From: Streptomyces sp. BHT-5-2
Lineage (GTDB): Bacteria; Actinomycetota; Actinomycetes; Streptomycetales; Streptomycetaceae
DNA length: 64,000 nt
Direction: 5' to 3'
NCBI RefSeq assembly: GCF_019774615.1
Contig: NZ_CP081496.1
Location: forward strand, 5,208,001 to 5,272,000
Part shown: piece by piece, positions 1-7,923 of the stretch
Position numbering within the stretch: the stretch's first letter is position 1
Layout of the letters: every line of letters starts with the position of its first letter
The notes under the pieces: generated by a model
Told to the model about the DNA's origin: nothing
Database searches by the model: none
What the model saw: the letters and a program-made list of their open reading frames with translations, nothing else
Translations under genes and position numbers: made by a program

Positions 1-412
1 CGTCGAGGTGTACGACGGAGGCGTCCACGCCGTGGTCGGTGAGGTGCTTGGTGACCAGGCCGGAGAACGAGGTGGCGATGGTCATGCCGCCGAAGTCGGC
101 GACGTCCTTGGCGGTGCCGGGACGGGTGGCGTAGCGGAAGGTGGAGCCGGCGAAGCCGAGCTGGAGGATCTCCTCGGCCGGCGAGCCGGAGTCCAGCAGC
201 AGGTCACGGCCGGTGATGCCGATGTCGAGCTTGCCGGAGCCGACGTAGACGGCGATGTCCCGGGGGCGCAGGAAGAAGAACTCGACCTCGTTCTCCGCGT
301 CGACCAGGACCAGTTCGCGGCGATCCTTGCGCTGGCGGTAGCCGGCCTCATGGAGCATCGCCGACGCAGGCTCGGACAGTGAACCCTTGTTGGGGACAGC
401 GATGCGCAGCAT
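1..412 (-). CDS. hisG: ATP phosphoribosyltransferase HisG (3' end outside window)
   Basis: Catalyses the first step of histidine biosynthesis, joining ATP and PRPP in the cytoplasm. The visible 137 N-terminal residues begin MLRIAVPNKGSLSEP, the family's typical start, and include the periplasmic-binding-like core segments DIAVYVGSGKLDIGITGRDLL and the later ATSFSGLVTKHL stretch. The ATG at 412 lies 48 nt after hisE, so the two are probably co-transcribed. The C-terminus is missing, so short (HisZ-dependent) and long (ACT-like domain) forms cannot be told apart here. Identification is firm from the N-terminal half. Confidence 0.95.
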   Translation of the reverse strand, partial: MLRIAVPNKGSLSEPASAMLHEAGYRQRKDRRELVLVDAENEVEFFFLRPRDIAVYVGSGKLDIGITGRDLLLDSGSPAEEILQLGFAGSTFRYATRPGTAKDVADFGGMTIATSFSGLVTKHLTDHGVDASVVHLD

Positions 413-460
413 GACAGCGATTTCCTTTGCAGCGGGGGAAGTTGGCGATTGCGGGGCGGA

Positions 461-733
461 TCAGAGGTGGGCGTAGACGTCGTCGAGGGAGATGCCCTGG
501 GCGACCATCAGCACCTGGAGGTGGTAGAGGAGCTGGGAGATCTCCTCGGCGGCGGCGTCATGCGACTCGTGCTCCGCGGCCATCCAGACCTCGGCGGCCT
601 CTTCGACGATCTTCTTGCCGATCGTGTGCACACCGGCCTGCACCAGCTCGGCGGTGCGGGAGGTGGCGGGGTCGCCGGTGGCGGCCTTCTGCTGGAGCTC
701 GGCGAAGAGCTCCTCGAACGTCTTCTTGGACAT
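461..733 (-). CDS. hisE: Phosphoribosyl-ATP pyrophosphatase HisE
   Basis: Second enzyme of histidine biosynthesis: hydrolyses phosphoribosyl-ATP to phosphoribosyl-AMP and pyrophosphate. The 90-residue all-alpha MazG-like protein starts MSKKTFEELFAELQQ. It contains the metal-binding acidic helix KKIVEEAAEVWMAA and a second acidic helix AAEEISQLLYHLQVL, both family hallmarks. The ATG at 733 was preferred over an in-frame start ten codons upstream (763), because family members begin at this point. It is a stand-alone HisE, as usual in actinomycetes, where HisI is separate, and sits just upstream of hisG. A 10-bp palindrome GTGACGTCAC (754-763) lies about 20 bp before the start codon. Confidence 0.95.
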   Translation of the reverse strand: MSKKTFEELFAELQQKAATGDPATSRTAELVQAGVHTIGKKIVEEAAEVWMAAEHESHDAAAEEISQLLYHLQVLMVAQGISLDDVYAHL

Positions 734-764
734 GATGCGGCCTACCCTACGCGGTGACGTCACT

Positions 765-857
765 GCGGCGCGCAGCGCCTCGGCTGAGGGTGGTGGTGGG
801 AGACGGGTGGGCGGCGCGCAGCGCCTCGGCTGAAGGGTGGTGGTGGGAGACGGGCGG
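765..857. repeat. Tandem duplication of a 46/47-bp unit
   Basis: Two adjacent copies, 765-810 and 811-857, both begin GCGGCGCGCAGCGCCTCGGC and end in GGGAGACGGG(T/C)GG. They differ by one inserted A and one T/C change. The pair fills most of the 129-bp gap between ribH and hisE. Seen directly by aligning the two lines; the function is unknown. Near identity suggests a recent slippage or duplication event. Confidence 0.9.
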
Positions 858-862
858 GCCGC

Positions 863-1348
863 TCAGCGCCAGGGCTCGGAGACCGTGCGGAGGGTGGCGG
901 CCGTGGCGACCGCGGCGGTGACCGCCTCGTGGCCCTTGTCCTCGGCGGATCCGGGCAGGCCGGCGCGGTCCAGGGCCTGCTCCTCGGTGTCGCAGGTCAG
1001 CACGCCGAAGCCGACCGGGACGCCGGTGTCCACCGCGACCTGGGTCAGGCCCTGGGTGACGCCCTGGCAGACGTAGTCGAAGTGCGGGGTGCCGCCGCGG
1101 ACGACGACGCCGAGCGCGACCACCGCGTCGTAGCCGCGGCCGGCCAGGACCTTGGCGACCACCGGCAGCTCGAAGGTGCCGGGCACCCGCAGCAGGGTGG
1201 GCTCGTCGATGCCCAGCTCGTGCAGGGCCCGCAGTGCGCCGTCCACCAGGCCGTCCATGACCTTCTGGTGCCACTGCGCGGCGATCACGGCCACCCGCAG
1301 GTCGCCACAGTTCTTCACGGTCAGTTCGGGTGCGCCCTTGCCGCTCAT
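863..1348 (-). CDS. ribH: 6,7-dimethyl-8-ribityllumazine synthase RibH
   Basis: Condenses 3,4-dihydroxy-2-butanone 4-phosphate with the ribitylamino-pyrimidine to give the riboflavin precursor lumazine. The protein has 161 residues, the usual length for this capsid-forming enzyme. Visible hallmarks are the substrate-binding GTFELP segment, the ALGVVVRGGTPHFDYV stretch carrying the catalytic His, and the DTEEQALDRAG segment near the C-terminus. The ATG at 1348 follows a strong AGGAGA ribosome site. It is the last gene of the leftward rib operon, 56 nt after ribAB, and should come under the upstream FMN riboswitch. Confidence 0.97.
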   Translation of the reverse strand: MSGKGAPELTVKNCGDLRVAVIAAQWHQKVMDGLVDGALRALHELGIDEPTLLRVPGTFELPVVAKVLAGRGYDAVVALGVVVRGGTPHFDYVCQGVTQGLTQVAVDTGVPVGFGVLTCDTEEQALDRAGLPGSAEDKGHEAVTAAVATAATLRTVSEPWR

Positions 1349-1404
1349 GGTTCTCCTCGTACGAGTGATGGTGTCGGTGCCCGGCTGCCGGGGGTGGCCG
1401 GTGG

Positions 1405-2793
1405 TTACTGGTTGCCGCAGGTGGCGGCCGCGCCGGCGGCATCGGCGCCGCCGTGGCCGCCGTCCAGCCAGGGCAGGTCGTGCCCCATCCGGTCGCGCTT
1501 GGTGCGCAGGTAGCGCAGGTTGTGCTCGCCGGCCTGGACGGGCATGGACTCGCGGCCGGTGACGGTGAGGCCGTGCTGCTCCAGGGCGGCGGTCTTCTCG
1601 GGGTTGTTGGTCATCAGGCGCAGTGAGCGGACGCCGAGGTCGCGGAGCATCTGGGCGCCGGCGCCGTAGTCCCGGGAGTCGGCCGGCAGGCCCAGTTCGA
1701 GGTTGGCGTCGAGGGTGTCCCGGCCACGCTCCTGGAGTTCGTAGGCGCGCAGCTTGGGCAGCAGTCCGATGCCGCGGCCCTCGTGGCCGCGGAGGTAGAC
1801 GACCACACCGCGGCCGGCCTCGCTGATCCGGCGCAGCGACTCCGTCAACTGCGGGCCGCAGTCGCAGCGCAGCGAGTGGAAGACGTCACCGGTCAGGCAC
1901 TCGGAGTGGACCCGGACCAGGACGTCCTCACCGTCGCCCAGCTCCCCTGCGACGAGTGCGACGTGCTCGACGCCGTCGACGGTGGAGCGGTAGCCGTGGG
2001 CGGTGAACTCGCCGAAGGCGGTGGGCAACCGGGTGCTGGCCTCACGGCGGACGGTGGGCTCGGACGGGGGTCCCCCCTGTGCATGGGGGTCCCCCGGCTC
2101 GACCGAAGTCGAGAGTGGAGGAGGAGCCGAGAACTCGGCGGAGCGGCGGTGGGCGATCAGGTCCTCGATGGAGATGATCGCCAGGCCGTGGCGGCGGGCG
2201 AACGGGACCAGCTCGGGCAGCCGCAGCATGGTGCCGTCCTCGCCGGCGATCTCCACGATGGCGGCGGCCGGGCGGAGTCCGGCGAGCCGGGCGAGGTCCA
2301 CGCCCGCCTCGGTGTGGCCGTTGCGGGCCAGGACGCCGCCGGGCTTGGCGCGCAGCGGGAAGATGTGGCCGGGGCGGACGAAGTCGCCGGGGACCGAGCC
2401 GCCGGCGGCCAGCAGCCGCAGGGTGGCGGCGCGGTCGGCGGCGGAGATGCCGGTGCTGACGCCGTGCGCGGCGGTGGCGTCGACCGAGACGGTGAAGGCG
2501 GTGCCCATCGACTCGGTGTTCCGCTCGACCATCTGCGGGAGTTCCAGGCGGTCCAGGTCGGCGCCCTCCATGGGGGCGCAGATCAGGCCGCGGCACTCGC
2601 TCATCATGAACGCGACGATCTCCGGGGTGGCCTTCTCGGCCGCGACGATCAGGTCGCCCTCGTTCTCGCGGTTCTCGTCGTCCACCACGACGACCGGGCG
2701 GCCGGCGGCGATGTCGGCGACGGCCCGCTCGACCGGGTCCAGTGTGAGGTCGCCGGTCTCGGCCTCGGCGTACCAGCTCTGCAGTGCGGTCAT
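1405..2793 (-). CDS. ribAB: Bifunctional DHBP synthase / GTP cyclohydrolase II
   Basis: Feeds both arms of riboflavin synthesis. The N-terminal RibB domain (about residues 15-215; motif DDENRENEGDL and the CRGLICAPM segment) makes the C4 sugar fragment from ribulose 5-phosphate. The C-terminal RibA domain (about 255-430) opens GTP, with zinc ligands Cys299, Cys310 and Cys312 in the pattern SECLTGDVFHSLRCDCG and the RGHEGRGIGL motif. The length of 462 residues is slightly long. Part of the excess is a linker (about 221-248) rich in Pro, Gly and Ser, encoded by hairpin-forming DNA described separately. ATG at 2793 with GGAG upstream. Member of the rib operon. Confidence 0.97.
   Translation of the reverse strand: MTALQSWYAEAETGDLTLDPVERAVADIAAGRPVVVVDDENRENEGDLIVAAEKATPEIVAFMMSECRGLICAPMEGADLDRLELPQMVERNTESMGTAFTVSVDATAAHGVSTGISAADRAATLRLLAAGGSVPGDFVRPGHIFPLRAKPGGVLARNGHTEAGVDLARLAGLRPAAAIVEIAGEDGTMLRLPELVPFARRHGLAIISIEDLIAHRRSAEFSAPPPLSTSVEPGDPHAQGGPPSEPTVRREASTRLPTAFGEFTAHGYRSTVDGVEHVALVAGELGDGEDVLVRVHSECLTGDVFHSLRCDCGPQLTESLRRISEAGRGVVVYLRGHEGRGIGLLPKLRAYELQERGRDTLDANLELGLPADSRDYGAGAQMLRDLGVRSLRLMTNNPEKTAALEQHGLTVTGRESMPVQAGEHNLRYLRTKRDRMGHDLPWLDGGHGGADAAGAAATCGNQ
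2066..2113 (-). repeat. Hairpin-forming repeat inserted in frame in the ribAB linker
   Basis: Two copies of the 11-bp palindrome GGGGGTCCCCC (2066-2076 and 2085-2095) are followed by the inverted repeat CTCGAC-CGAA-GTCGAG (2098-2113). On the coding strand this last one reads as a 6-bp stem closed by a UUCG tetraloop. The element lies wholly inside ribAB, keeps the frame, and encodes part of the spacer between the two catalytic domains. It looks like a small palindromic repeat that has entered a tolerant linker. That origin is inferred; the palindromes are seen. Confidence 0.8.
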
Positions 2794-2884
2794 GCTCCAG
2801 CTCCCTCGCTCGCTTCTCCGCCCGTGCGGCGCAGAGGTGCGCCTTTCGTTGTCGACTGCGACCCGGCGGCCGCACCCGCGTCGC

Positions 2885-3544
2885 TCACAGCAGGACTCCT
2901 TCCAGTGCGGGGCTCTCCGCGGCGGCGGTCCGCGAGCGGCGCCACCAGTCGCGCATGCCCCAGGCGACGAGGGCGAGGTAGACGACGTAGACCAGGCCGG
3001 AGAAGGCCAGGCCGCTGCTGAAGGCGAGCGGGACGCCGACCACGTCGACCAGCAGCCAGGCGAACCAGAACTCGACCAGTCCGCGGGCCTGGGCGACCAT
3101 CGCGGCGAGCGTGCCGACGAAGATGTAGGCGTCCGGCCAGGGGTTCCAGGACAGCTGCGGGACCAGGGTGAACAACCCGCCGACGGCCAGGGTGCCCAGC
3201 GCGGTGCCGCCGATCAGCAGCCCGCGCTCGCGCCAGGTGCCGAACCGGACGGCGATCGAGCCGTCCTGGGCCTGCCGGCGGCCGCGCTGCCACTGCCGCC
3301 AGCCCCACAGCGCCACCCCGATGACCAGCAGCTGCTTGCCGACACCGCCGCTGAGGTGGGCGGAGGCGTAGGCGGCGACGAGGATGACGCCGGAGAGGAA
3401 CTGGGCGGGCCAGGTCCATATCGAGCGCCGCCAGCCGAGCGCCAGGGCGGCCAGGCCGACGGTGTTGCCGATCATGTCGGACCAGATGACGCGCTGTCCG
3501 AAGGCCGTGAAGGCGGGGCCGTTGAGCCAGTCCAGGACGCTCAC
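2885..3544 (-). CDS. ribM: PnuC-family riboflavin transporter RibM
   Basis: Predicted inner-membrane permease of 219 residues with about seven to eight hydrophobic helices separated by short loops (for example GNTVGLAALALGW and FLSGVILVAAYASAHL). It belongs to the PnuC family, whose members take up nicotinamide riboside, thiamin or riboflavin by facilitated diffusion. Its place between ribE and ribAB in a FMN-riboswitch operon, and the known RibM riboflavin/roseoflavin transporter of Streptomyces davawensis in the same setting, point to riboflavin import. The GTG start at 3544 overlaps the ribE stop as GTGA, so translation is likely coupled. Substrate is inferred from context. Confidence 0.85.
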   Translation of the reverse strand: MSVLDWLNGPAFTAFGQRVIWSDMIGNTVGLAALALGWRRSIWTWPAQFLSGVILVAAYASAHLSGGVGKQLLVIGVALWGWRQWQRGRRQAQDGSIAVRFGTWRERGLLIGGTALGTLAVGGLFTLVPQLSWNPWPDAYIFVGTLAAMVAQARGLVEFWFAWLLVDVVGVPLAFSSGLAFSGLVYVVYLALVAWGMRDWWRRSRTAAAESPALEGVLL

Positions 3545-4188
3545 CGGGCCGTCTCCTCGATCGTCGCCTCGATCTCTTCGAGGTCGTCGGCGTCCTTGTC
3601 GCCCCGGCCGAGCAGCCGCTCGACGTACTTGGCGAGGACGTCCACCTCCAGGTTGACCGGGTCGCCGGGCTGCTTGATGCCGAGGGTGGTCAGGGCGAGG
3701 GTGGTGGGGATGAGGCTGATGGTGAAGTGGTCGTCGGCGGCGTCGACGACGGTGAGGCTGACGCCGTCGACGGTGATGGAGCCCTTCTCGACGACGTAGC
3801 GGGCGAGTCGGGCGGGCAGCGCGACCTTCACCAGCTCCCAGTGTTCGCCGGGGGTGCGCTCGACGATGGTGCCGGTGCCGTCGACGTGGCCCTGGACGAG
3901 GTGGCCGCCGAGCCGCCCACCGAGGGCCATCGGACGCTCCAGGTTGACCCGGGAGCCGGTGGTCAGCGCGCCGAGGCTGGAGCGGTGCAGGGTCTCGGCC
4001 ATCACGTCGGCGGTGAACTCGCCGCCTTCGGTGTCCACGACCGTCAGGCAGACGCCGTTGACGGCGATCGAGTCGCCGTGCGCGGCGCCCTCGGTGACGA
4101 CGGGGCCGCGCAGGCGGAAGCGGGCGGCGTCGCCGAGGTCCTCGACGGCGACGACCTCACCCAGTTCTTCGACGATTCCGGTGAACAC
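3541..4188 (-). CDS. ribE: Riboflavin synthase alpha subunit RibE
   Basis: Dismutates two lumazine molecules to riboflavin and the pyrimidine precursor. The 215-residue protein shows two tandem lumazine-binding barrels. The first starts with the diagnostic MFTGIVEELG and contains SIAVNGVCLTVV. The second contains the parallel GSITVDGVSLTVVDA. The start is GTG at 4188, with AGGAG ideally spaced upstream. The ribD stop ends one base before this gene. The ribM start overlaps its stop codon. The C-terminal tail after about residue 195 is acidic and probably disordered. Confidence 0.97.
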   Translation of the reverse strand: MFTGIVEELGEVVAVEDLGDAARFRLRGPVVTEGAAHGDSIAVNGVCLTVVDTEGGEFTADVMAETLHRSSLGALTTGSRVNLERPMALGGRLGGHLVQGHVDGTGTIVERTPGEHWELVKVALPARLARYVVEKGSITVDGVSLTVVDAADDHFTISLIPTTLALTTLGIKQPGDPVNLEVDVLAKYVERLLGRGDKDADDLEEIEATIEETAR

Positions 4189-4189
4189 G

Positions 4190-5317
4190 TCAGTTCTCCT
4201 CGGGACGGGCGTGGCGAATGGGGGTCGCGGTGATGCGGAGGTCGGGGCCCAGGCGGGCGGTGTCGGTCACGTCGAGCCGCAACGCCTGGGCGATCGTGGT
4301 GATTCCGGCGTCGCCGACGGCGGCCGGGCCGGCGCCGAGCAGCACCGGCGCGAGATAGCCGACGACCTTGTCGACGAGCCCGGCGGCGAGGAACGCGCCG
4401 GCGAGCGTGGGCCCGCCTTCGAGCAGCACGGACCGCACGTCGCGGGCGTGCAGGGCCTGGAGCAGGGCGGGGAGGGACAGCCCGCGCCCGCGCGGGGCGC
4501 GCGGCAGCCGGACCAGCGGGGCGAGTCCTTCGAGGTGGTCGGCGTCCGTGTCCTCGGCGACCGCGATCAGGGTCGGGGCGGTGCCGTCCAGGACCCGGGC
4601 GCCGGCCTTGACGGCGGTGGCGCCGGAGTCGACCACGACCCGCAGCGGCTGGCTGACCTCGTCGTCGTCGAGGCCGGCGATCCGCGCGCCGAGCTGCGGG
4701 TCGTCGGCGCGGGCGGTGCCGGAGCCGACGATCACGGCGTCCGCGGCGGCGCGCAGTCGGTGCACGTCGGCGCGGGACTCGGGCGAGGAGATCCAGCGGC
4801 TGGTGCCGTCGGCGGCGGCGATCCGGCCGTCGAGGGTGGCGGCGTACTTCCAGAGCACGAACGGGCGGCCGCGCAGCACCGAGGTCAGCCAGGCTTCGTT
4901 GCCGGCCGCGGCCTCGTCGGCGAGCAGTCCGCCCTCGACGTCGACGCCGGCCTCGGCCAGGGTCAGGGCGCCGCCGGTGGCGGTGGGGTCGGGGTCGGCC
5001 ACGGCGTAGACGACCCGGGCGACCCCGGCGTCGATCAGTGCCCGGGCACAGGGGCCGGTGCGGCCGGTGTGGTTGCAGGGTTCGAGGGTGACCACCGCGG
5101 TGCCGCCCCGGGCGCGGTCGCCCGCGGCGCGCAGGGCGTGGATCTCGGCGTGCGGTCCACCGGCCCGCTGGTGCCAGCCCTCGCCCGCGGTGCGGCCCGC
5201 GGAATCCAGGACGACACAGCCGACGATCGGGTTCGGGCTGGTGCGACCGAGGCCGCGGGCGGCGAGCTCGATGGCCCGGCGCATCGCCGCGGTCTCCACG
5301 GGGGCTGAGGTGGCCAC
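4190..5317 (-). CDS. ribD: Bifunctional diaminohydroxyphosphoribosylaminopyrimidine deaminase / reductase RibD
   Basis: Carries out the deamination and side-chain reduction steps of riboflavin synthesis. The N-terminal deaminase domain has the zinc signature HAE (in GGPHAEIHAL) and PCNHTGRTGPC. The reductase domain follows, with KYAATLDGRIAAADGTSRW and a NADPH-binding VIVGSGTARADDP segment. I chose the GTG at 5317 (start VATSAPVE, 375 residues), because GGAGGA lies just upstream. A longer open frame to 5506 runs into the riboswitch and is not credible. First gene of the rib operon, with a leader of about 160 nt between riboswitch and start. Confidence 0.96.
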   Translation of the reverse strand: MATSAPVETAAMRRAIELAARGLGRTSPNPIVGCVVLDSAGRTAGEGWHQRAGGPHAEIHALRAAGDRARGGTAVVTLEPCNHTGRTGPCARALIDAGVARVVYAVADPDPTATGGALTLAEAGVDVEGGLLADEAAAGNEAWLTSVLRGRPFVLWKYAATLDGRIAAADGTSRWISSPESRADVHRLRAAADAVIVGSGTARADDPQLGARIAGLDDDEVSQPLRVVVDSGATAVKAGARVLDGTAPTLIAVAEDTDADHLEGLAPLVRLPRAPRGRGLSLPALLQALHARDVRSVLLEGGPTLAGAFLAAGLVDKVVGYLAPVLLGAGPAAVGDAGITTIAQALRLDVTDTARLGPDLRITATPIRHARPEEN

Positions 5318-5478
5318 CGGGTCCTCCTGCCTCTTCGGGCACGGACTCCGGGGCTGTCTGGACGACAGGAGCGGACGCTGTGGACTCGCAGGACACCGGG
5401 GCCGGAAATGCACGGCCCGCCCGGGACGTTGACGTCCGGACGCGCTGCCGACGGCGGTGTACTTCGAGCTCGCCCGCC

Positions 5479-5605
5479 GCGCACTGCCTCCCATCCGGAC
5501 TTTCACCGTCGGTGCAGGAATTCCACCTGCTCAACCGGCCGCTGGCTGCGGACGGGTCGCGGACTATTACCGCCGGTTCGGAATTACACCGACCCCGGAG
5601 TGCGC
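5479..5605 (-). promoter_or_regulatory. FMN riboswitch (RFN element) for the rib operon
   Basis: Read on the minus strand, the conserved RFN blocks occur in order: GGGGTCGGTGTAATTCC, ACCGGCGGTAATAGTCC, GGTGGAATTCC, ACCGACGGTGAAAGTCC and GGATGGGAG. The closing P1 helix is a perfect 7-bp pairing of 5599-5605 with 5479-5485 (GCGCACT/AGTGCGC). FMN binding is expected to repress ribD and the downstream genes. The 160-nt platform (5318-5478) holds small hairpins but no obvious U-tract, so control by access to the ribosome site is plausible. I see no other gene between 5318 and 5773. Confidence 0.97.
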
Positions 5606-5773
5606 TGCTGCTTGTGTCTGTACAGCCCCAGTCTGCCACGGCCGCTCGTCGCCCATGCGAGCGAAGCCCTGTGGCCTGTCTCACAGGGTGCGGGCGCGCC
5701 GCCTGTCACACCCGCGTCCGGTGTTCCGTCATGGGGCGGTATCCCTCTCCCCCTGCACAAGGACGGAACCGCG

Positions 5774-6547
5774 ATGACAGACACCACGGACATCCTCGTC
5801 ACCGGCGGCACCGGCGTCCTCGGGCACGCCGTGGTCGGCCGGCTGCTGGACGGCGGGCACCGCGTCCGCTCGCTGAGCCGGCATCCGCACACCGGTATCG
5901 CGCGGCCCCGCCCGCACTCGTACGCGGTGGACCTGCGGGACGGCACCGGGCTGGCGGAGGCGGTGGCGGGGGTGGACGCGGTGGTGCACTGCGCCTCCAC
6001 ACCCGCCGGCGGTGACACGGAGGCGGCCGGGCGGCTGATCGAGGCGGTGCGCCGGGCCGGGGTACGGCACCTGGTGTACATCTCGATCGTCGGCGTGGAC
6101 CGGATCCCGCTGCGCTACTACCGCGCCAAGCTGGCCGTGGAGCGGCTGCTGGCGGGGTCCGGGGTCGGCTGGACGGTGCTGCGGGCGACGCAGTTCCACC
6201 AACTGCTGCTCCGGCTCGTCAGGACGGGCGCGCGGTCACCCGTCGTGCCGGTGCCGGCCGGGGTCCGATTCCAGCCCGTCGACGCCGGTGAAGTGGCGGG
6301 CCGGCTGGTCGAGTTGGCGCTGGGCGAACCGGCCGGGCGGGTCGCCGACATGGGCGGGCCGGAGGTACTGACGGCGGACGAGGTGGTCCGGATGACGCTG
6401 GCGGCGGGCGGACGGCGCCGGCTGCCACTGCCGGTGTGGCTGCCCGGTGCGAGCGCGGCGGCGCTGCGGCGCGGCGAGAACCTCGCCCCCGAGCACGCGG
6501 TCGGCCGGCGCACCTACGCGGAGTTCCTGGCGGAGCGGACGAGGTGA
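5774..6547 (+). CDS. NAD(P)-binding NmrA/SDR-type protein
   Basis: A 257-residue atypical short-chain dehydrogenase of the NmrA/NAD-dependent epimerase-like group. The Rossmann glycine motif is TGGTGVLGHAVV at about residues 10-21. VVHCAST and the segment YYRAKLAVERLL (the usual Y-x3-K region) follow. The C-terminal part (PVDAGEVAGRLVELALGEP) resembles the cofactor-shielding half of NmrA-like oxidoreductases. ATG at 5774 with AAGGA upstream. An in-frame extension to 5408 crosses the FMN riboswitch and is rejected. It is transcribed away from ribD and convergent with the ROK gene. The substrate is unknown. Confidence 0.85.
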   Translation: MTDTTDILVTGGTGVLGHAVVGRLLDGGHRVRSLSRHPHTGIARPRPHSYAVDLRDGTGLAEAVAGVDAVVHCASTPAGGDTEAAGRLIEAVRRAGVRHLVYISIVGVDRIPLRYYRAKLAVERLLAGSGVGWTVLRATQFHQLLLRLVRTGARSPVVPVPAGVRFQPVDAGEVAGRLVELALGEPAGRVADMGGPEVLTADEVVRMTLAAGGRRRLPLPVWLPGASAAALRRGENLAPEHAVGRRTYAEFLAERTR

Positions 6548-6584
6548 GCGGTCGAGCGGACGGCGCCGCGGTGACCGGCGGGGC

Positions 6585-7844
6585 TCAACCGGCGCCGCCG
6601 AACAGCTCGTTCTGCGCGGCGTCCCGGGCGGCGAGCACCGCGCCGCGCAGCACCGCCCGGCCGCCGACGGTGCCGGCGCGGACGTCCGTGCGCAGCGGGG
6701 AGAGCCGGGCGAGGTGGCCGGCGACGCGTGCGGCCAGCGGGTCGCCGCCGGCCCGGCCGATCTCGCCGCCGAGGACGACGCACCCGGGGTCGAGCACCGC
6801 GCACACGCCCGCCGCGCCGAGCGCGATCCGGGCGGCCAGCGCGTCGAGGAACGGGGCCGCGGCACCGCCGGCGGCCACCGCGTCCCGGACCAGGGCCTCG
6901 GCGGGCGGCGCGTCGGTGTGCTCGGGGAGGGCGCCGGGGCGGGGCCTCCGGCCGTGTTCGGCGGCGAGCCGGGCGATCGCGGCGGCGCCGGCGAGGGCGT
7001 GGAAGCCGCCGTCGCAGCCGGTGGCGGACGGCAGCCGGCCGGTGCCGGGGACCGGCAGGAAGCCGATCTCGCCGGCGCCGCCGGAGGCCCCGCGGCGCAG
7101 CGCCCCGTCCAGGACCACCGCGGCGCCGGTGCCGTGGCCGAGCCAGAGCAGGACGAAGGTGTCGCGGTCGCGGGCGGCACCGTCCCGCTGCTCGGCGAGG
7201 GCGGCGAGGTTGACTTCGTTCTCCAGCAGGACGGTGCCGGCCCTGCGGTCGCGCAGCGCACCGATCAGGGCGTCGTGCCAGGCGGGGGCGGTGCCGCCGA
7301 GCCGTCCGGTGGCCGGGTCGACGAGGCCGGGGGCGCCGATGGCGAGGGTGTGCGGGCCGGTCGCGCCGGCCTCGGCGAGGGTCCCGTCGACGGCGGCGAG
7401 CGCGGTGGCGAGGGCCGTCGCGGTGTCGGGCGGGCCGGGCGCGGCGGACGCGTCGTCGGCACCGGGTGTGCCGAACGGGCCGAACGGGACGGTGCGTTCG
7501 GCCCGCACCCGGCCGAGGAGGTCGGCGACCGCGACGGTGAGGCTGCGGGTGCGCAGGTCGAGGCCGAGCAGATGGGCCCGGTCGGCGACGATCCCGTAGA
7601 GGCGGGCGTTGGGGCCGCGCCGCCGGGCGCCGCTCTCGCCGACGACGGCGATCAGCCCGGCGCCCTGGAGGCGGTCGACCAGGTCCGCGACGGTGGGCCG
7701 GGACAGACCGGTCAGCCGCGCAAGCTGACCTGCCGTCAATTCACCTTCGGACTGGAGGAGTTGGAGGGCGAGCCGGTCGTTGATCCGGCGGGCGGTGGCC
7801 GGGGAGGCGGTACGGCCGGCGGCCGCCGCGAACGGTGCGTGCAT
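6585..7844 (-). CDS. ROK-family transcriptional repressor
   Basis: A 419-residue ROK (NagC/XylR-type) regulator. It has an N-terminal winged helix-turn-helix (about residues 20-75, LTAGQLARLTGLSRPTVADLVDRL) and a sugar-kinase-like ROK domain to the end. The kinase signatures look degenerate: the ATP-binding strand reads GLDLRTRSLTVAVAD, not D-x-G-G-T, and the zinc motif is reduced to ATGCDGGFHAL. It is therefore likely a sugar sensor and not a kinase. ATG at 7844 with AAGGGGAG upstream. It is divergent from an MFS transporter across a 79-bp gap holding a perfect palindrome, presumably its own operator. Ligand not determinable. Confidence 0.88.
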   Translation of the reverse strand: MHAPFAAAAGRTASPATARRINDRLALQLLQSEGELTAGQLARLTGLSRPTVADLVDRLQGAGLIAVVGESGARRRGPNARLYGIVADRAHLLGLDLRTRSLTVAVADLLGRVRAERTVPFGPFGTPGADDASAAPGPPDTATALATALAAVDGTLAEAGATGPHTLAIGAPGLVDPATGRLGGTAPAWHDALIGALRDRRAGTVLLENEVNLAALAEQRDGAARDRDTFVLLWLGHGTGAAVVLDGALRRGASGGAGEIGFLPVPGTGRLPSATGCDGGFHALAGAAAIARLAAEHGRRPRPGALPEHTDAPPAEALVRDAVAAGGAAAPFLDALAARIALGAAGVCAVLDPGCVVLGGEIGRAGGDPLAARVAGHLARLSPLRTDVRAGTVGGRAVLRGAVLAARDAAQNELFGGAG

Positions 7845-7888
7845 GGCGGGATTCTCCCCTTCGCGGGGACCTCACGAGCCGTCACTCT

Positions 7889-7916
7889 TATTATCAGGCA
7901 GGGTTCCTGATAATTT
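7889..7916. promoter_or_regulatory. Palindromic operator with back-to-back -10 boxes (ROK/MFS)
   Basis: A perfect 9-bp inverted repeat ATTATCAGG (7890-7898) / CCTGATAAT (7906-7914) with a 7-bp spacer. Each arm ends in GATAAT, a good -10 hexamer, one reading right (7909-7914) and one reading left (7895-7890). The right-hand -10 ends 9 bp before the MFS start codon, with no Shine-Dalgarno sequence, so that transcript may be leaderless. The ROK gene has a 40-nt leader with a strong ribosome site. Binding by the neighbouring ROK protein is inferred. Confidence 0.75.
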
Positions 7917-7923
7917 GCCGGCC

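Noticed and set aside
754..763. GTGACGTCAC palindrome upstream of hisE as an operator
   Set aside because: A single 10-bp palindrome without a repeat or a known regulator nearby is too weak to call.
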